Source: Climacteris rufus | Taxonomy: Eukaryota; Chordata; Aves; Passeriformes; Climacteridae | DNA: 64,000 nucleotides | Reading direction: 5' to 3' | Assembly (NCBI GenBank): GCA_013398175.1 | Contig: VZRZ01006827.1 | Location: 1,338,946-1,402,945 of the forward strand | Notes under the pieces: model-generated | Databases searched by the model: none | Told to the model about the DNA's origin: nothing | What the model saw: only the letters and a program-made list of their open reading frames with translations | Part shown: piece after piece, positions 14,100 to 26,900 of the stretch | How the letters are laid out: every line of letters begins with the position of its first letter | Position numbering within the stretch: position 1 is the first letter of the stretch | Position numbers and translations under genes: made by a program

Positions 14100-14450
14100 T
14101 TACTCCGACTCATTGCCCATTTGTCCTCCCATAGGCAGCCACAGGTCAGAGCTTTCCCCAGAGCCCCGAAGAGGTACCCACCCACTGCCTCCCAACATGA
14201 CAGACCTCTCCCAGCTCGGGCTGGGCTGGGGTTCAGCTCCAAGGGGAGAGCATGTGTCAGCATCAGGGGCATGCCTGTCCCAGCTCTGTTTCTGCAAGGA
14301 GTGCTATGGGCGGGGGTGCTTCCCGCACCTCCCTGCATGCCTGCCACAGGAGAGATGTTTCCAGCCCTTGGTCCTGGCACAAGGCAGGGTGCAGAGCTCT
14401 GAACACCACGGCAAGAGGTCTTATGGACCAGGGTGGCTAAAAGCACCATA
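14100..14450. other. GC-richer intronic patch, unassigned
   Basis: This region is enriched in G+C compared with its flanks, and long frames of 110-133 codons are open on both strands at once. Overlapping frames on both strands with low-complexity, proline- and serine-rich translations point to base composition rather than coding. No CR1 tail and no splice-site pair was seen. It may be an old repeat. Confidence 0.35.
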
Positions 14451-17400
14451 TGTCACTGGCTGGCGCAATAAATAGCCACAGCCTCGGGGCTGGCAGTCTG
14501 GAATATGCTTGCAGCTAGTACCTAAAGCTTCTCTGCTGCCTGGAGAATTGCAAATTGTAAAAAGGTGACATTTTAACGGATGTATTTTAATGAACTTAGC
14601 TATGATTCCTTTTAACCTCCAAAGTTCTACCCCGCAACTGTTTCAGGGATGAATGAAGAGCCCAATCCTTTCAATGGGACTCCTCCTACTGATTTTGGTT
14701 CCAAAGTACTCAAGCTTTGCTTGTATGATTCCAGTTCTATTTTAAAGGTTCTGGCAATCTTAAGAACAACCTCAGCTATTTTAAACCAGGTTAATTTGAT
14801 CATACTAACCTACAGTTTGCAGGCTCAAAATTCAACATACACAGTCAATGATGACTCAGACTACTCATTTCTTTCTGCTTTTTTTTTTTGGAAAACAAAC
14901 CATCTCACAACCTTCTGTATTACCATTTTTGCAGTTGTGATTTATACAACCAGATGTCAAAAGACTTTTGGAGTTGGATGATCAACTGGGGGGTTGGATG
15001 ACCAAACCCATTCCATTGGGGAATGTAAATTGGTTAGACATGTTGTTTATATTAGGATTTTCCCCTTAGGTCACAAACAGTCTGCTAGGGAACTGCGAAT
15101 GAAGGTACATGCTGGCCTTGAGACAAAACCACCCACATTAAGTAAATTTAAATCAGTGCTTCCTCCAGGAAACAAAGACTTGTATTACTTACAAGCAGAT
15201 TTGATTACAGTTTAGAGAATTGTTTAAACCCGTCTAGCACATCAAAGGAAAACAGATTTAAGCTGCTGTGCTCATTGCTTAACAAACACTGGTTGATTGA
15301 TGCAAAGATCAACATGCTTGATGACTCCCTGTAACAGTTTAGTGAAAACACAGTTCATAGTAAAGATGGAAACATCCAATCTCACCATTTCATCAAAATA
15401 TCTTCAGATTTTAGATTTTAAATTAGGATAGAATATCTTATTCTAACATTTTTGAAATAAAACCAAGTTCAGGCAAGCAATATAATGAATAAGTTTGCAA
15501 TACCATGTTGGCCCCTCTCTTTAAGGCCATAAAGATGCCCATTAATGTCATCATCAAGAACACTTTCAAAACGCCACAGCATCCAAGATGTCTTTATGCA
15601 CATTCGTATACTATAGCATCCAGTAAACATGCAGATTCATACAGCAGCATGCAAACAGCCTAGCGAAGAAAGGGTTACAACAAAGAACAACCTCAAAGCA
15701 ATTCCAATAATCCCTCTAGATAATTCTGTTTGAGAATAGTATTCTAGATGGAAAGAGGACTGGTATCAGTTCAGAAGTTGCTGCTGATCTGACACAAGCC
15801 AAAGGAATTGGCAAACTACAACGAGAAAGTTGCTAGAAAAAAGCAAACTCAGAAAAACCCCACAACAAATGGAGCAGAAAGTTCATGTCAAGAATCAGTC
15901 GGATTGCCTTTATTTTGCAAAAACAATGATTTTACCTTTAATTTCAAAGGGACTTTGGGGGAAAAGATTGAAGAAAATATAGTTCATTTTGGCAGTGAAC
16001 ATATTGCAAAAAATAAATTTAAGGATCTATTTTGGGCTAGAATGGTTGAAGAAATCCCTGATTAGCCTCTTAATGGGGTGAGTCCAATTTATTGAGAATG
16101 ATCACCAGAGGGAGTCATTGACTTTCCCATTAAAGTCAAAGGGAATTTTACATACATCAGGAATGCAGAATTTGAGGGCAGAGCTGAAAAAGACTTCAAA
16201 CAGATTGGAGTTCAGGGAACAACACAAACCACTGTTTTATGGATTTCATCTGAATCCATTTTCCCCTTCGGAGTCCCAAAGGATGACAGCTATATTCCAT
16301 GGCTAAAGTTAGAGAGAAGGCACTGAAGTCATCCACTCAGTGGGTACACACTCCCATAACAAAAAAATAAAACAAAATCCCTGAAGCACTTAATTGGTTA
16401 TACATGAGTCTGGAGTGGTGTGAGTAATAACTGCTCAGTTTTCTCTCTGGATATGTGACAGATCACAGTTCTTCTGGAAATGCAGTATTTAACAGCACAA
16501 AGAAAATCTCCAGGTGTCATATGTGAGATTATGTCATACTTCTTGGGACTATCAGGACTTCAATCAGCAAAAGAAAACAGTAAAATGGAGTCAGAAAGAA
16601 TTGCTAGCATCAGCTTTTTTCTGTTGTCTTGGTTTGTTTGATTTTTTATCTTCAATGTTAGTGACTAAAAGAGGTAGTGAGTATAGGGCTTTGTGAATGA
16701 AGTGATAAAATGAACTAAATAGACAAACCAGCCTACTCAGCCATGAGCAAGTGCATTTTATGCTCAAACACCTGAATTTCATGACCTTCAAGGAATATTT
16801 TCATGTTAAGAACTCGTCTTTGCTGGACTTCAGCTGCACCTTATTCTTGCCACAGAAGCCCAGCCGACTTTGGTTTGAAAACAAGCTCATTTACTCTACA
16901 ACTTCCTCCTTAATTCAGTACAATAAGATTATATAGCAGAAAATTAGGAGACTAAAAAAGGGCAAGGCAACAGCCCCACACAACCAAATGCAATTTCACT
17001 TTCCTAGAAATGTCCTCTGAACAAATGGAATTCAATTTGTTTCTGTGTTCCCAGGTAATGGCAGCACCTTGTTTTGTTTGTTTATTTAATTACTTCTTTT
17101 TCATGTAATTAGCTGACAGACTGCAGCCTTTTGTTCATTATAATACAGTTATTTGCATAGCTGTTTCCAATTTAAGGCTGAATTTTGGACAGAGTCTCTA
17201 TTTTGGGTTGTGGCAGGCAGAGACACTGCTGGGAAGCCTCATGCAGGGAAGCATGCAGCAACCTGCTCCTTCGTGGAATAAGTCGCTCCAGGAACTGCCC
17301 TGGCTGCCCATCTGCTTCTGACAGCAAATCAAAGTCCCATTTCCAACATGCAGCTTAAGACCTGGCTGTCTTTCATCATAGATACCACTGAAAACCAGTT

Positions 17401-17458
17401 GAGTTCACCTGAAAGCATTTTCACCAACAAGCTGTCCATGTACAATTTACTGCCCTTT

Positions 17459-17682
17459 AGACTGGATATTGGGAAGAATTTCTTCACTGAAAGAGTGGTC
17501 AGGCATTGGAGTGAGCTGTCCAGGGAAGTGGTTCAATCACCATCCCTGAAGTGTTCAAATAAGGTGTAGGTGTGACCCTTTGGGACATGGTTTAGTGGTA
17601 AACATAGTAGGACTGGGTTAAGGGTTGAAGCTGATGACCTTAGGGGGTCTTTTCTATTCCACATAGTTCTCTGATTCTGTGG
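17459..17682 (+). mobile_element. CR1 LINE 3' end (diverged), plus orientation
   Basis: The sequence follows the CR1 3' pattern: GGATATTGGGAAGAATTTCT, TCACTGAAAGAGTGGTCAGG, CATTGGA, CCAGGGAAGTGGTTCAATCA, CCATCCCTGAAGTGTTCAA, GGGACATGGTTTAGTGG, and an end resembling TTCTCTGATTCTGTG. The tail is degraded, so this is an older insertion. It lies just downstream of the ANKS1B linker exon and is antisense to the gene. Confidence 0.9.
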
Positions 17683-18338
17683 CATCACTCTGCTCATTGC
17701 ATGCTTCATTTAAAATTATCAGTACTCTTTCAGTGGCTGGGTGAAAAAAATGGAGAGATGCAGACTACCTTGGGCTTTCTTTCATGAACAGTTTGATTTA
17801 ACATCCAGGTCAGTCTAGTGCTGTTATACTGCCCAAATGAGTTTTTGCACCGTTAAATATTTTTTTTAAATAATCAAGATATATCCCCAGATCACAGTTT
17901 TGCAGAATGCTCACTCTCCCCATTAATAAATGCAGCAAGCATCACCTTCCAAGTTCTCTGAGTTTCCAGCAGTGAACTGATGCCAGGTTATTTTTATCTA
18001 GGTTGCTCAGAATTTGAGGAATCTGCACCTTATTACAGAAATGAGAGGCAGTTGGTGCTGGGGAACACTGCACACACTGGTGCACAGAAGCAACCTTCAT
18101 CTCAGACTCCAGGTATCTAAACACCCTCAAAACTCTAATTCTCAGGAGAAATTACACACCGACACACCAACTTACACTATTTGAAACACAGAGAGCTGGA
18201 ACAGACAGCTTGGAAAAATTGTCAACCTTTGTAGTTTACAATTCAGCCTTCATACACAACCCACTCCTCTGGTCAGGAACAGTTCTGTAACCAAAAGCAG
18301 CAAGGCCCAGCCTTCTAGTGGCACTGTTTTAGTCCTAC

Positions 18339-18518
18339 CTGTGCCATCTGCCTCTCCAGTTTTGACCGGGGAATATCATCAAAATAGTTTTCATTTCTTC
18401 TTCTCCTTGCATCGCCCTGCATGATAATGTGGGGAACGTCCAGGGAGCCACCAGTAGTGAAAGTGCTTTGGCTAAGTGATGGAGACAGCTGAGGAGGAGT
18501 GTGGTTACCGCTGGGTTC
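18339..18518 (-). CDS. ANKS1B: ANKS1B coding exon: linker with RRRR basic cluster
   Basis: This is a 180-nt internal exon of exactly 60 codons, phase 0 at both ends. It begins EPSGNHTPPQLSPSLSQSTF, continues TTGGSLDVPHIIMQGDARRR, and ends RNENYFDDIPRSKLERQMAQ. It matches the linker of ANKS1B between the second SAM domain and the PTB domain. The first third is rich in Ser, Thr and Pro. Residues 38-41 form an Arg cluster that could act as a nuclear import or arginine-directed signal (inference). The acceptor is TTCTCTGCCTAG|GAACC and the donor CAG|GTAGGA. Because the exon is phase 0 and a multiple of three, it can be skipped without a frameshift, which fits the known heavy alternative splicing of this gene. 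An internal Met (residue 33, before QGDARRRR) could serve as a start in short transcripts. The exon is intact. Confidence 0.96.
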
Positions 18519-20250
18519 CTAGGCAGAGAAATCAAAACGCAGCATAAGAAGAACAGCATATTGCTGACTTCAAACCACACATGTAAAAGTGCGTTTGAAC
18601 GGCTCACACTAAAAAAATTATGGAACAATTCCTGCAATAGAAGTTACTTTTGAGATTTGCTGCCTGAAGTGCAGAGCCTGTATGGAAGGAAAAATAGTTC
18701 ACTATTTACATGAACTAGTGGCAAATTTCCTCTACAAAATCTCCTTGTAATACAGACTCTCTTCTAGGGATAAAAGAGTGAGCTACTTCTTGTCAAGGCC
18801 CAAATAAAGCCATGATTTAGGACTAGCTATTTGTAAGATGAAATACATTCTCACCACTTCTGAGCAGCTGCTCTGAGCAGTGAAAGTGATTGCAATGTGA
18901 TTTGAACACCAGCAACATCTCTTGCCAGAAAAAAGAAATGCATGCCCATTTATACATTATAGACACTTTGTTGCAATTTTTATAGGTTTTGCAGAACATC
19001 CATTTTAACCTGAAGTACCAGGTATCAGGCACAATCTAAATACCGATTCCTAGAATGCATGAAAGTATCAGAGTACAAATATTTTACCTGGCTTTTCTTG
19101 TTACCTGTACTGAACCATAACCCCCTATCAGTCAGTGTGCAAACACCACATTGAATTGATACATAAACTCTACCTAACAAATAAACAGGTCCTGCTGATC
19201 ATATGTTTTACCAGAATCTGCCCCCACACTGCTCACAGCCAGACATCATGCGTATGTTTGGAAACACTTGCTCTCATGCACAACCTATCACTTGTTCAAA
19301 CACCCACTGCAAACATTGGTGTCCAGGTCCACCCTTTAACACTCTCTTGGAGCTGCATCAGCGGGAGCAGGGAGCTCAAGTGTACTGTCCAGACAGTCTG
19401 CACGTGCACCACCCAGTGCAAGCAGGAAAACACTGTCATAGCAACTGAATAGGAAACATGTTACTCTCTCATGATGTGGGTTACTGGGCTCAATTTATCT
19501 GACATTTCTCTGATAGCAAGTTCTTTGGAGGTTGAATGCACCCAGTGCACACCTTCTGTAAATCACATATTACTGTAATACTCTATTTCAATACTGAGCA
19601 ACAAGAAGGGATCTGAAGATACTGAAGTAAGCAAAGACCTGCTCCAGTGTGGAAGGTAAAAAAGTTCCGCCTTTTTATTTAAAGAGAGAATTAAAGTGGT
19701 TGATTCATGCATGATTACATTGAAGCAAGCCGAGTTCTGAAAAGCATCAAGGTACTTTACTCCATGCTGTTAAGAAACAAGATCTGGTGTAAGAAATTAC
19801 AGAGTTGTAATCTCTTCCAAATAGAAAGTTCAAGTCATAGTAACATCTCATGTCAATATTTGAGGTGTAGGAGTCTATGTGACATGACTCCTTGCAATCA
19901 CAGTAATGGATTGGTATTTTTCAAGTTGCCAACAAGAAAAATTTTAGGAAAATACAGTTCTTCAGTAATTTTTTATTAACTGGGATTTTTATTTACTTTT
20001 TTTTTAATTCTCTAGCTTTTTTTAATTCTAGCTTTCCTATGATCTGAGACAAGCCCTTGACATTTCCCAGGGCAAAGAAAAGACCGTTTTCCTCTTAGGA
20101 ATAATCTTTTCCCTCCTTCACAGAAATCCACCTACATCTGGCCCAGTTAAAAGCTTCTGAAAAGCTGTAGCTGGCACATGCTCAGGAGGTTTGGTGAAGC
20201 ATAATCTTTCAAACCTACCCTCCCTGGGCCTAACAAGATGGTGCACTTAC

Positions 20251-20268
20251 CTCTGCCCTGAAAATAAC
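20251..20268 (-). other. Possible 18-nt in-frame microexon (speculative)
   Basis: On the minus strand, CCCAGTATTCAG|GTTATTTTCAGGGCAGAG|GTAAGTGCA gives an acceptor, six codons (VIFRAE) and a full-consensus donor. Its length is a multiple of three and it would fit phase 0 between the SAM2 and linker exons. The donor is excellent, but the acceptor tract is weak. A second AG (TTTTCAG) inside it would instead leave a frame-shifting 7-nt exon. I know of no ANKS1B isoform with this insert, and chance occurrence is likely. Confidence 0.12.
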
Positions 20269-21817
20269 CTGAATACTGGGGCACCAAACAAGATCCCCTC
20301 TAAGAACTGCCACCTGCTGCTCCAGCCAGGTAGGTAAGCTCTCTCTGCTCCGAATCAGGATTCGCCCACTGTTGTAGGCTGATAGGGCCATCAGCATATC
20401 AAAGTGACAGATAAGTGTGCAATGACCATAGAGATTCCAGGTCCCATTGAGCTTTTCATATTTTATCAAAATGAATATAAAGAGGAAATTGACTCCAAGA
20501 TCTATATTGGAAGAGATTGCAGACAAGAAATACCAAGTCAAGAAATAAAAGAATTGCCTCTGCATTATGGAACAGTATGCCATTGTATGATTTTATGCTA
20601 TTTTCTCAGTCGTCCTTCACAGCACAGATGGATCCTCAACTGTGCAGCGTGTTCTCATGTACTCAGCACCGTGTTATCATTAGCTACTGTGTAGTCAGTA
20701 GTTTATTCTCATCTCGTTTTGTGGCCCCAAACCTCTTTCCTAAACTCTTCCAAATCCTGCTCTGACGACAGGATGATTAATATCATCATATTCATGAAGG
20801 TAGTAAGTGCTTTACAAATGTCAATCAATTAATTTTTACCACACCCTGTGACTCCTGGCCAATCACTGCTCTAGTGTAGATGACCTGAGACACACAAACA
20901 AAGGTTAAAAAGTATCAGTCACTCAGTTACAACATCTATTGCCCTATTTTCCCAGTGCTTGTCTTCCAAACTGCACTTCTGTTCAGAAAGGTGTGCTCAC
21001 CACTTGTATAAATCGGACTTAAGACTCCAGTCAACTATGGAGAATGTCAATAACATACAATTAGTGACTGTTTATGACTAAATAACATAACTCACCATGA
21101 ATTATCCAAGCTTTTGTGGCAAAAACACATGTAAATCTGTATTTTCATAGGCATGGCTATTCCTTTAATCATAAGCCCCCTCCCATTCTTCCTTTGTTCC
21201 TCTTCCTCACTCCATACCCACCTTCTCATCTCCTTAACAAACCTGCAGACCAGGCATGGACACCCTTGCAGATGCTACCATGGCCTCAGTACCATGCTAC
21301 TGTTAGTCACCAGGTATTCATATCATGTTTCTACCCAGTTGTGAATGCAGGGATACATGACCTGCAGGGATATCTGATTATATATTTCACTGTCAACATC
21401 TGCCTCATCCCCATCTCTCAGTCCTGCTGGTCACATAAACCTGGAACCACAAAGGTCAGGACCGGAAAGAAGCTTAAGAGATCCTTCCCCAAGCTGCCTG
21501 GCCACACCTCATGTTCCACAGATGTTTGTTCAATCTAAAACCAGGCATTCTCTCTAGTCTTGTGTCACTATTTTTTGTGTTAAACTACCATTACTATTGC
21601 AACACTTCTCCAAATTTTCTGCCTAAACTGTTGGGTCTTCTGTTTAAATTCCAGCCTCCAGTGCTGACTGAGTGAGGATGGGCTTCCACGATGAACATGG
21701 AAACTGGTCCTGTAATTAAAGCTTATCATGCACTCAAGGAAAGAAAGCAAGATTGCATAGGTAACCTGAGATCCAGCAATTTCTATATGTTTGAGTATAG
21801 AAAAGTATATTTGCATG

Positions 21818-21895
21818 TAGTGTGTACATATATATTTGACTATATAGTGTGTACATAAATATATATATATAGTATGTATGTATTTTAATATAGTA
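21818..21895. repeat. AT-rich microsatellite with TAGTGTGTACATA duplication
   Basis: The 13-mer TAGTGTGTACATA occurs at 21818-21830 and again at 21845-21857, set in alternating A/T sequence with a short (AT) run. It looks like a small degenerate tandem duplication, not a functional site. Confidence 0.7.
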
Positions 21896-22159
21896 CATTT
21901 GATTGCAATTGAAAACCAAATAATGTTTCCTCAGTACACAGGAACACGCAATAGGGAATAATATATGTTATAGATTTTTTTAAGCTTTTTAAAATGTCTT
22001 TGCTTTTCCTCAATATTTAACCTTTTACTTTCAGATGTTTCAAAAGCTAATACAGAAGAAGTCAAAAAAGATGTAGCATTAGCATTGCTTAGGTTGAGCT
22101 TGGGAATTTAAAAGTAGACTCTTTAAGTAACAAACTACCTTTTCTACTGATGTAGAGCA

Positions 22160-22258
22160 GTCCGATCTAGTGGAAAGTGCTGCTGCCCATGGCAAAGAGG
22201 GTTCAAACTAGATGATCTTTAAGGTCCCATCCAATCCAAACCATTCTATGATTCTATA
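22160..22258 (+). mobile_element. CR1 LINE 3' tail, short, plus orientation
   Basis: This short stretch has the CR1 end signature: GATCTAGTGGAAAGTG, CTGCCCATGGCA, AACTAGATGATCTTTAAGGT, CCCATCCAATCCAAACC and ATTCTATGATTCTATA. Only about the last 100 bases of the element are present. It is antisense to ANKS1B. Confidence 0.93.
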
Positions 22259-23863
22259 TAAATCAATCTTCTAGCAGCAACAGACAGTTTATTTAAGCCA
22301 ATTTTCAAGCTACAAATTATTGCAGACTAGAAACTAAACACTATGTCTTTGCTTGGTGTGAAATGGCATAGCAGCAGTTGATGGGAAGGAAAAACTTTAT
22401 TCCAAATGCATGTCCTCCTCTTTAGGATTCTCTATGAAGATTACAATTCCAAGGGTGATAAATGACATTTAGCACTGGCCTGCATCAGTAGCTCTAGTTG
22501 TGCAGCAGCAGACTACTTTTTGTCATTTTGACTGCAGATGGTGGACATCCAGTTTTCTCTTCAGTATTAACTGAGAGCATACAGTCCTGACCAAGAATGT
22601 GGACTGTAGAAACTTTCCCACTTGCTGAAGAGGAATTTATTATCCAGTCCAGAGTATGGAAGGCATTGAGCAAAAAAGTGTGCCTTTTAATCTATTTCTC
22701 TTTCCTTGGAATGTTTTAACACCTGCCATACATCAGAAATCATTCACAAAATACATTAAAAAAATACAAGAAAAACATCTACTACTAGAAAAACATCCAC
22801 ACATTTGTGCAATGTGCCTTAGAGCACATTATAGACTTGTCATACCTTTTTAAATATGGCATTAGGAATAGGATGTATTAAGGGGTGGGATCTAAAATGT
22901 CTGAGAATAAGCAGGGTGAAAACAGGCTGGGCACAGAAATTTTAAGTGAACTTAAAAATAAGCCCTCATTCTGTCTTTCTGTATTTCTTTTTACACCAGG
23001 AAATTTAACTTGGGAGCACAGACACTCTCTGACATTTTGAAATTTAATCCCAAATGAGATTCCCCATCAGAAATGTAGCCCCATGAAAATAATCAGATCC
23101 AATCAAGTGCAAAAGGTGTGACCTAAAATATCAAAATAAAAATGTTGCTATGAACTAGCCTGGAGAGAACACAGTGGGAATTGGTCATCAACTAGATAAG
23201 AGTAGCAGACAGCAAGTAAGCAAAGGCATTGGTTTGGAGAAACCGAGTGAAGGTGGTGTAGTGAGAGAAGATTAAATGTGGTCAAGTGTGGAAAAACCCA
23301 AGGGACGTTGCAACAAGGTTTCTGAAAGAGGGAATACAAATGAAAATTAAAAACATGATGAAACTTTTGATATACAGAACACCTTAATGGCATTTATATC
23401 TCAACGATTTCAAGAGGTTCTCCTTAAAGAAAGCCTAAAGCATATGTCTGAAAAGTAACTGAAAACATTTGAAAACATGAAAGGAAAATGGTAACTCTCC
23501 TGCAATATCGATCAGCTGGGCTGGGATTCCTGTGGGCAAATGCAGACGTGCAGCTTTTACATCCCTGGTCCTGAGCTAGTTTCTTGAGCGAAGATAAGGT
23601 GGTACTTCTAAGATACTACTTATCTCATCCTAAGGCAGACAACTGAAACAGGTCAGATGGATCACCCTGTAAAAATGTCAATATATCACCGCTGGCCATA
23701 TGGAGAGGTGTGACGGAGCAGGTCAGCCTAAGATGTCCATTCTGTACACCTCTGAAGTGAGGTAAGTTGAACCCTGTTCAAAGCAGCCATTGTTTTCATG
23801 TGAATGTTATGAAACCCTTGCTGACTTGTCAAGAAATGCAAACAAATTTTCATGGGAACTTAC

Positions 23864-23971
23864 CCTGAGGGTTATTGACCGAGGTGGTTTCTGAGGAGGA
23901 TCTTCGTGAAGCCTGTCTCCCAAAGATGCCAGAACACGCTTCCGGTGCCCAATCAAGCTAATTTTTAAGAC
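23864..23971 (-). CDS. ANKS1B: ANKS1B coding exon: C-terminal half of the second SAM domain
   Basis: This is a 108-nt internal exon of 36 codons, phase 0 at both ends. It encodes VLKISLIGHRKRVLASLGDR, then LHEDPPQKPPRSITLR. The LKxxLxGHRKRxLAxL pattern is the final helix pair of a SAM domain, and the following PPQKPPRSITLR is specific to the ANKS1 family. From memory, the mammalian ANKS1B protein differs only at a few conservative positions here (Asn for Ser5, Ile for Val13, Asp for Glu23), which supports ANKS1B over ANKS1A. The HRKR basic motif has been discussed as part of a nuclear localisation signal at the SAM1-SAM2 interface. The acceptor is TGATATTATTTCAG|GTCTT and the donor AGG|GTAAGTTCC. 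The first half of SAM2 must lie in an upstream exon that I could not find in this window. Confidence 0.96.
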
Positions 23972-26900
23972 CTGAAATAATATCAAAAATACCTCATTAA
24001 AAGAGCCCGTGGCAATCATTAAATGAAGGTCCATTCAGATTGAAGCCATTTTCTCTTTAAACCTCTAAACAAGTTAGTCACCTGAGCAGACAGAGAGCTG
24101 TGCAAGGCAAACAATCAGCTGAAAAAATGAGGTGAGATCTGAGGAAGAACCTGAGGAAAAATGAAGGAATTAACTAGACTGTGTATAGATATGGAAAACT
24201 AAAAAAAAACTACTCACAAATGAGTAAAGAGAAAACAAAAATTAAATTAAGCGAAGGCAGCAGAGCAGGAACAAAAAAAGGGAAGGGGATGAGAAAACTG
24301 GAGAACGAAATGCAAAGGTGCACGCAAAGAGTGAGTTATGAGGATTAAAGTGATTCATGGGATGGATGAGGAAAAGAGTGAGAAACAGCCAGCAAATGCT
24401 TAGAGGGGGCAGGAAGGGAAAAGAGGAATCATACAATGAGTAAATGTTACCACTTTTAAATCTATTCACCATGCCTTTCACAGTATTGCTAAGAAAGGGT
24501 TAAAACCAGATGATTTGGCAGACGAGGAAGCAATAGTTTTGCTCAAAGTGACCTTGCAGCTGGGAATGCTAAAAATGTTGGTGTGGGAAAACTCCTTTTA
24601 TTTTGCCTGATGTTGTTATGTTGTTCATCCTCTGCCTGTTTTGAGAAGTAGAACTCCTGCGGAGAGGTAACACACTGTCACAGACATGGGGGAAGCCTCG
24701 TGTTACAGAGAGGCAGGACGCCTTCCCTCCCCTGCTGCTGGCTAGAACGGAACCGTGTCCCTGTGCCCTGTCTATCTCTGCCGGCTGGCTTGGTTAGCAA
24801 GGCAATGAAATAAACCTAATCTTTACATTTTGGCTGTAGTCTGATGGTTGCCCTGGTTACCTGTGTGTACATTAATGCACACAGGTAATCTCCAAACATC
24901 AAATACAGTTTACATTATCATGTAGAATCATCCTTGTGTAAGAAATGCAGGATGGAAAAACTTTGTCCTGAAGTTTTATTGCTTTTATCAGACACAATGA
25001 AAAAAATCTCTGTTGCACAGAAACATGTCCATCAGTGGATACGTTAATACACCTCGTGCTTGTCCAGACTCCAAGAATACTACCAAAAAGTTGTCCTACA
25101 TTTACTGCAATTACTCCTCATTTATATTCCTCTGTGTCCCTGCCTCACACAAAACCACGACTGCTCTCAGAAAAACAGGGGGAGCAGCAGTAGTGAGCTG
25201 GAAAGTTTTAGTGGGGATAAAAATCATATTTCAATGCTATTCTTTAACAGCTACAATGGCTGTAGTGTAAAGAGTGTAAAGCAGCACTAATTGTAGCAGC
25301 AACCCTCTGCTCTGCAAACAGCAGTGTCCTTATGTAACTCTTCCAGACTGTATATGTGGTTTCATACACCAGAGCTGCCTCCATTCCCTCTCAGAAAACA
25401 GTACTTCCCACTATATTTAGGACCACCGTGTGTCAACACCCTTCAGTTGAGAGGAAGTTCTCACTCAATCTAGAAAAAGTAATAGTCCCCAAAAAAACTG
25501 AGAAATGCTACATCTTAAATGAACAACTACCTCAGCTTAAGCAGTAGCACTTAGAGCTAAATGGGAAAAAACAAAGCCCAAACCCCAGCAAGTCCCCTAC
25601 TACATCTCCTAGATCCAGTACCTTGGAATATGGTACAGCAACATGCTGTCATTATTCTGGTATCCATGCCTATCCATCCATCCATTATCCTGCCTTTCCA
25701 TGTGCATGTGAATTCATCCATGCTCCTCCATTAGATGTCTCTGTGCCATCTGATACTGTTGAACATCAATAACCTCTTTTCTGCCCACATCTACAAAATG
25801 ATGGGTTATGACATGAAGCAGATGGAGGCCTTCCTCCAAGAGGCAGCTTACAGGGGTGTTGCAGACTCTGCAGCTCAGCAGCAGACACAAGCTGCAGTCC
25901 CACAAACCACCCTGCTATATGCTACCCTTTCAGTCTAAATCTAGAGAAGCATGAGCAAAGCTGAGATAATGCAGCACACACAGAAATGCCTGAGGCATGC
26001 AGGAGACTTAGTTATGTATTCAGTTTACACTGAGTGTTAAACAGAAGGGTGCACAGTTTATCTCCGTATTTAACTATATGAAACACGTGAATGAACTACA
26101 GATGCTTTAAGCATTATTCAAGTAATGCACTTCAGTGAACTTGCTTCTTTCATAATGCTTCCCTATCAACAAGATCATTTATCCAGAGATTTTTAAGCCA
26201 AGCTAAAATTCTGTGGGTTGTTTCAAGGTTCCCAGCACTCTGACTGCCTTATTAGCTATATCAAACCACACAAAGCAATTCTCTTTTGACTTCACAGAGC
26301 TGTTAAGCAACAGGAGAGGAAAGGACATGAGTCTTGAGGGACTGCACATGTAAGAGATCAGCAGACGGGTCTAAATGACTATTTCAAAAACTGTGCTCAG
26401 TTTGAAAATAATGCAGACCTTTAAACACCACTGCCAAGCTTACTGCACATTTTGTTTTTCCGTTATAATGATGGTCACCCCAAATCTGAATGGGAGGGAT
26501 TTAACAATGTAACCTACAGAAACATATGGTACTCAGTCAACAGGCAGCTGCATCCCAGTCTCATCTGGAGCACATACTCCATTAACTGAAGACAGCTGCA
26601 TTCTTCTGGAAATGACTCCCTAGCAATTTTCTTACTTGCAAAACCTGTTACTCAACTTACAAATGTAAAACACTGTTTTCTGAAACACTTCTATATTTGA
26701 GTTACAAGAATTTAACAAACATCTTGAAACTCTGGAAACTTGTCCTGTGACAGATTATCCTTGACAGTATTTATAAAAAATGTCAAATATCTCAAATATA
26801 GGTCAACAGTGTGGAATGGTACAGTTGCCTAAAGCAGTACCATAAAATGTGTTACTGTTGTGTCTCAGGTAGCCATTAAAAGTCATGCACTTACATAGCC

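Larger units (their letters stand above)
654..18338 (-). other. ANKS1B: ANKS1B intron (about 17.7 kb) between the linker exon and the PTB-entry exon
   Basis: This intron is bounded by the donor CAG|GTAGGA at its upstream end and the acceptor TTTTCAG at its downstream end, both on the minus strand. It holds CR1 fragments near 10.8, 11.1, 12.6 and 17.5 kb, a T17 tract near 3.66 kb and two GC-richer patches (about 7.79-8.11 and 14.1-14.45 kb). Many short open frames occur on both strands, but none has a recognisable domain, paired splice sites or family resemblance. The remaining sequence is AT-rich and unassigned. Confidence 0.85.
18519..23863 (-). other. ANKS1B: ANKS1B intron (about 5.3 kb) between SAM2 exon and linker exon
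   Basis: This intron is bounded by donor AGG|GTAAGTTCC and acceptor CTGCCTAG on the minus strand. It contains a diverged CR1 tail at about 22.2 kb, an AT-rich microsatellite near 21.8 kb and a possible microexon at 20251-20268. The rest is unassigned AT-rich sequence. Confidence 0.85.

Noticed and set aside
14048..14475. Frames of 110-133 codons on both strands
   Set aside because: GC-rich patch with low-complexity translations, no domains and no splice-site pair on the gene strand.
20269..20340. Larger exon ending at the same donor as the microexon candidate
   Set aside because: Using the visible upstream AG (CTACAACAG) puts the frame into a TAG stop and does not fit the phase of neighbouring exons.
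25735..25938. Plus-strand frame with a helical-looking Gln/Ala-rich peptide
   Set aside because: Short and isolated, without recognisable family or splice sites. Possibly part of an old repeat.
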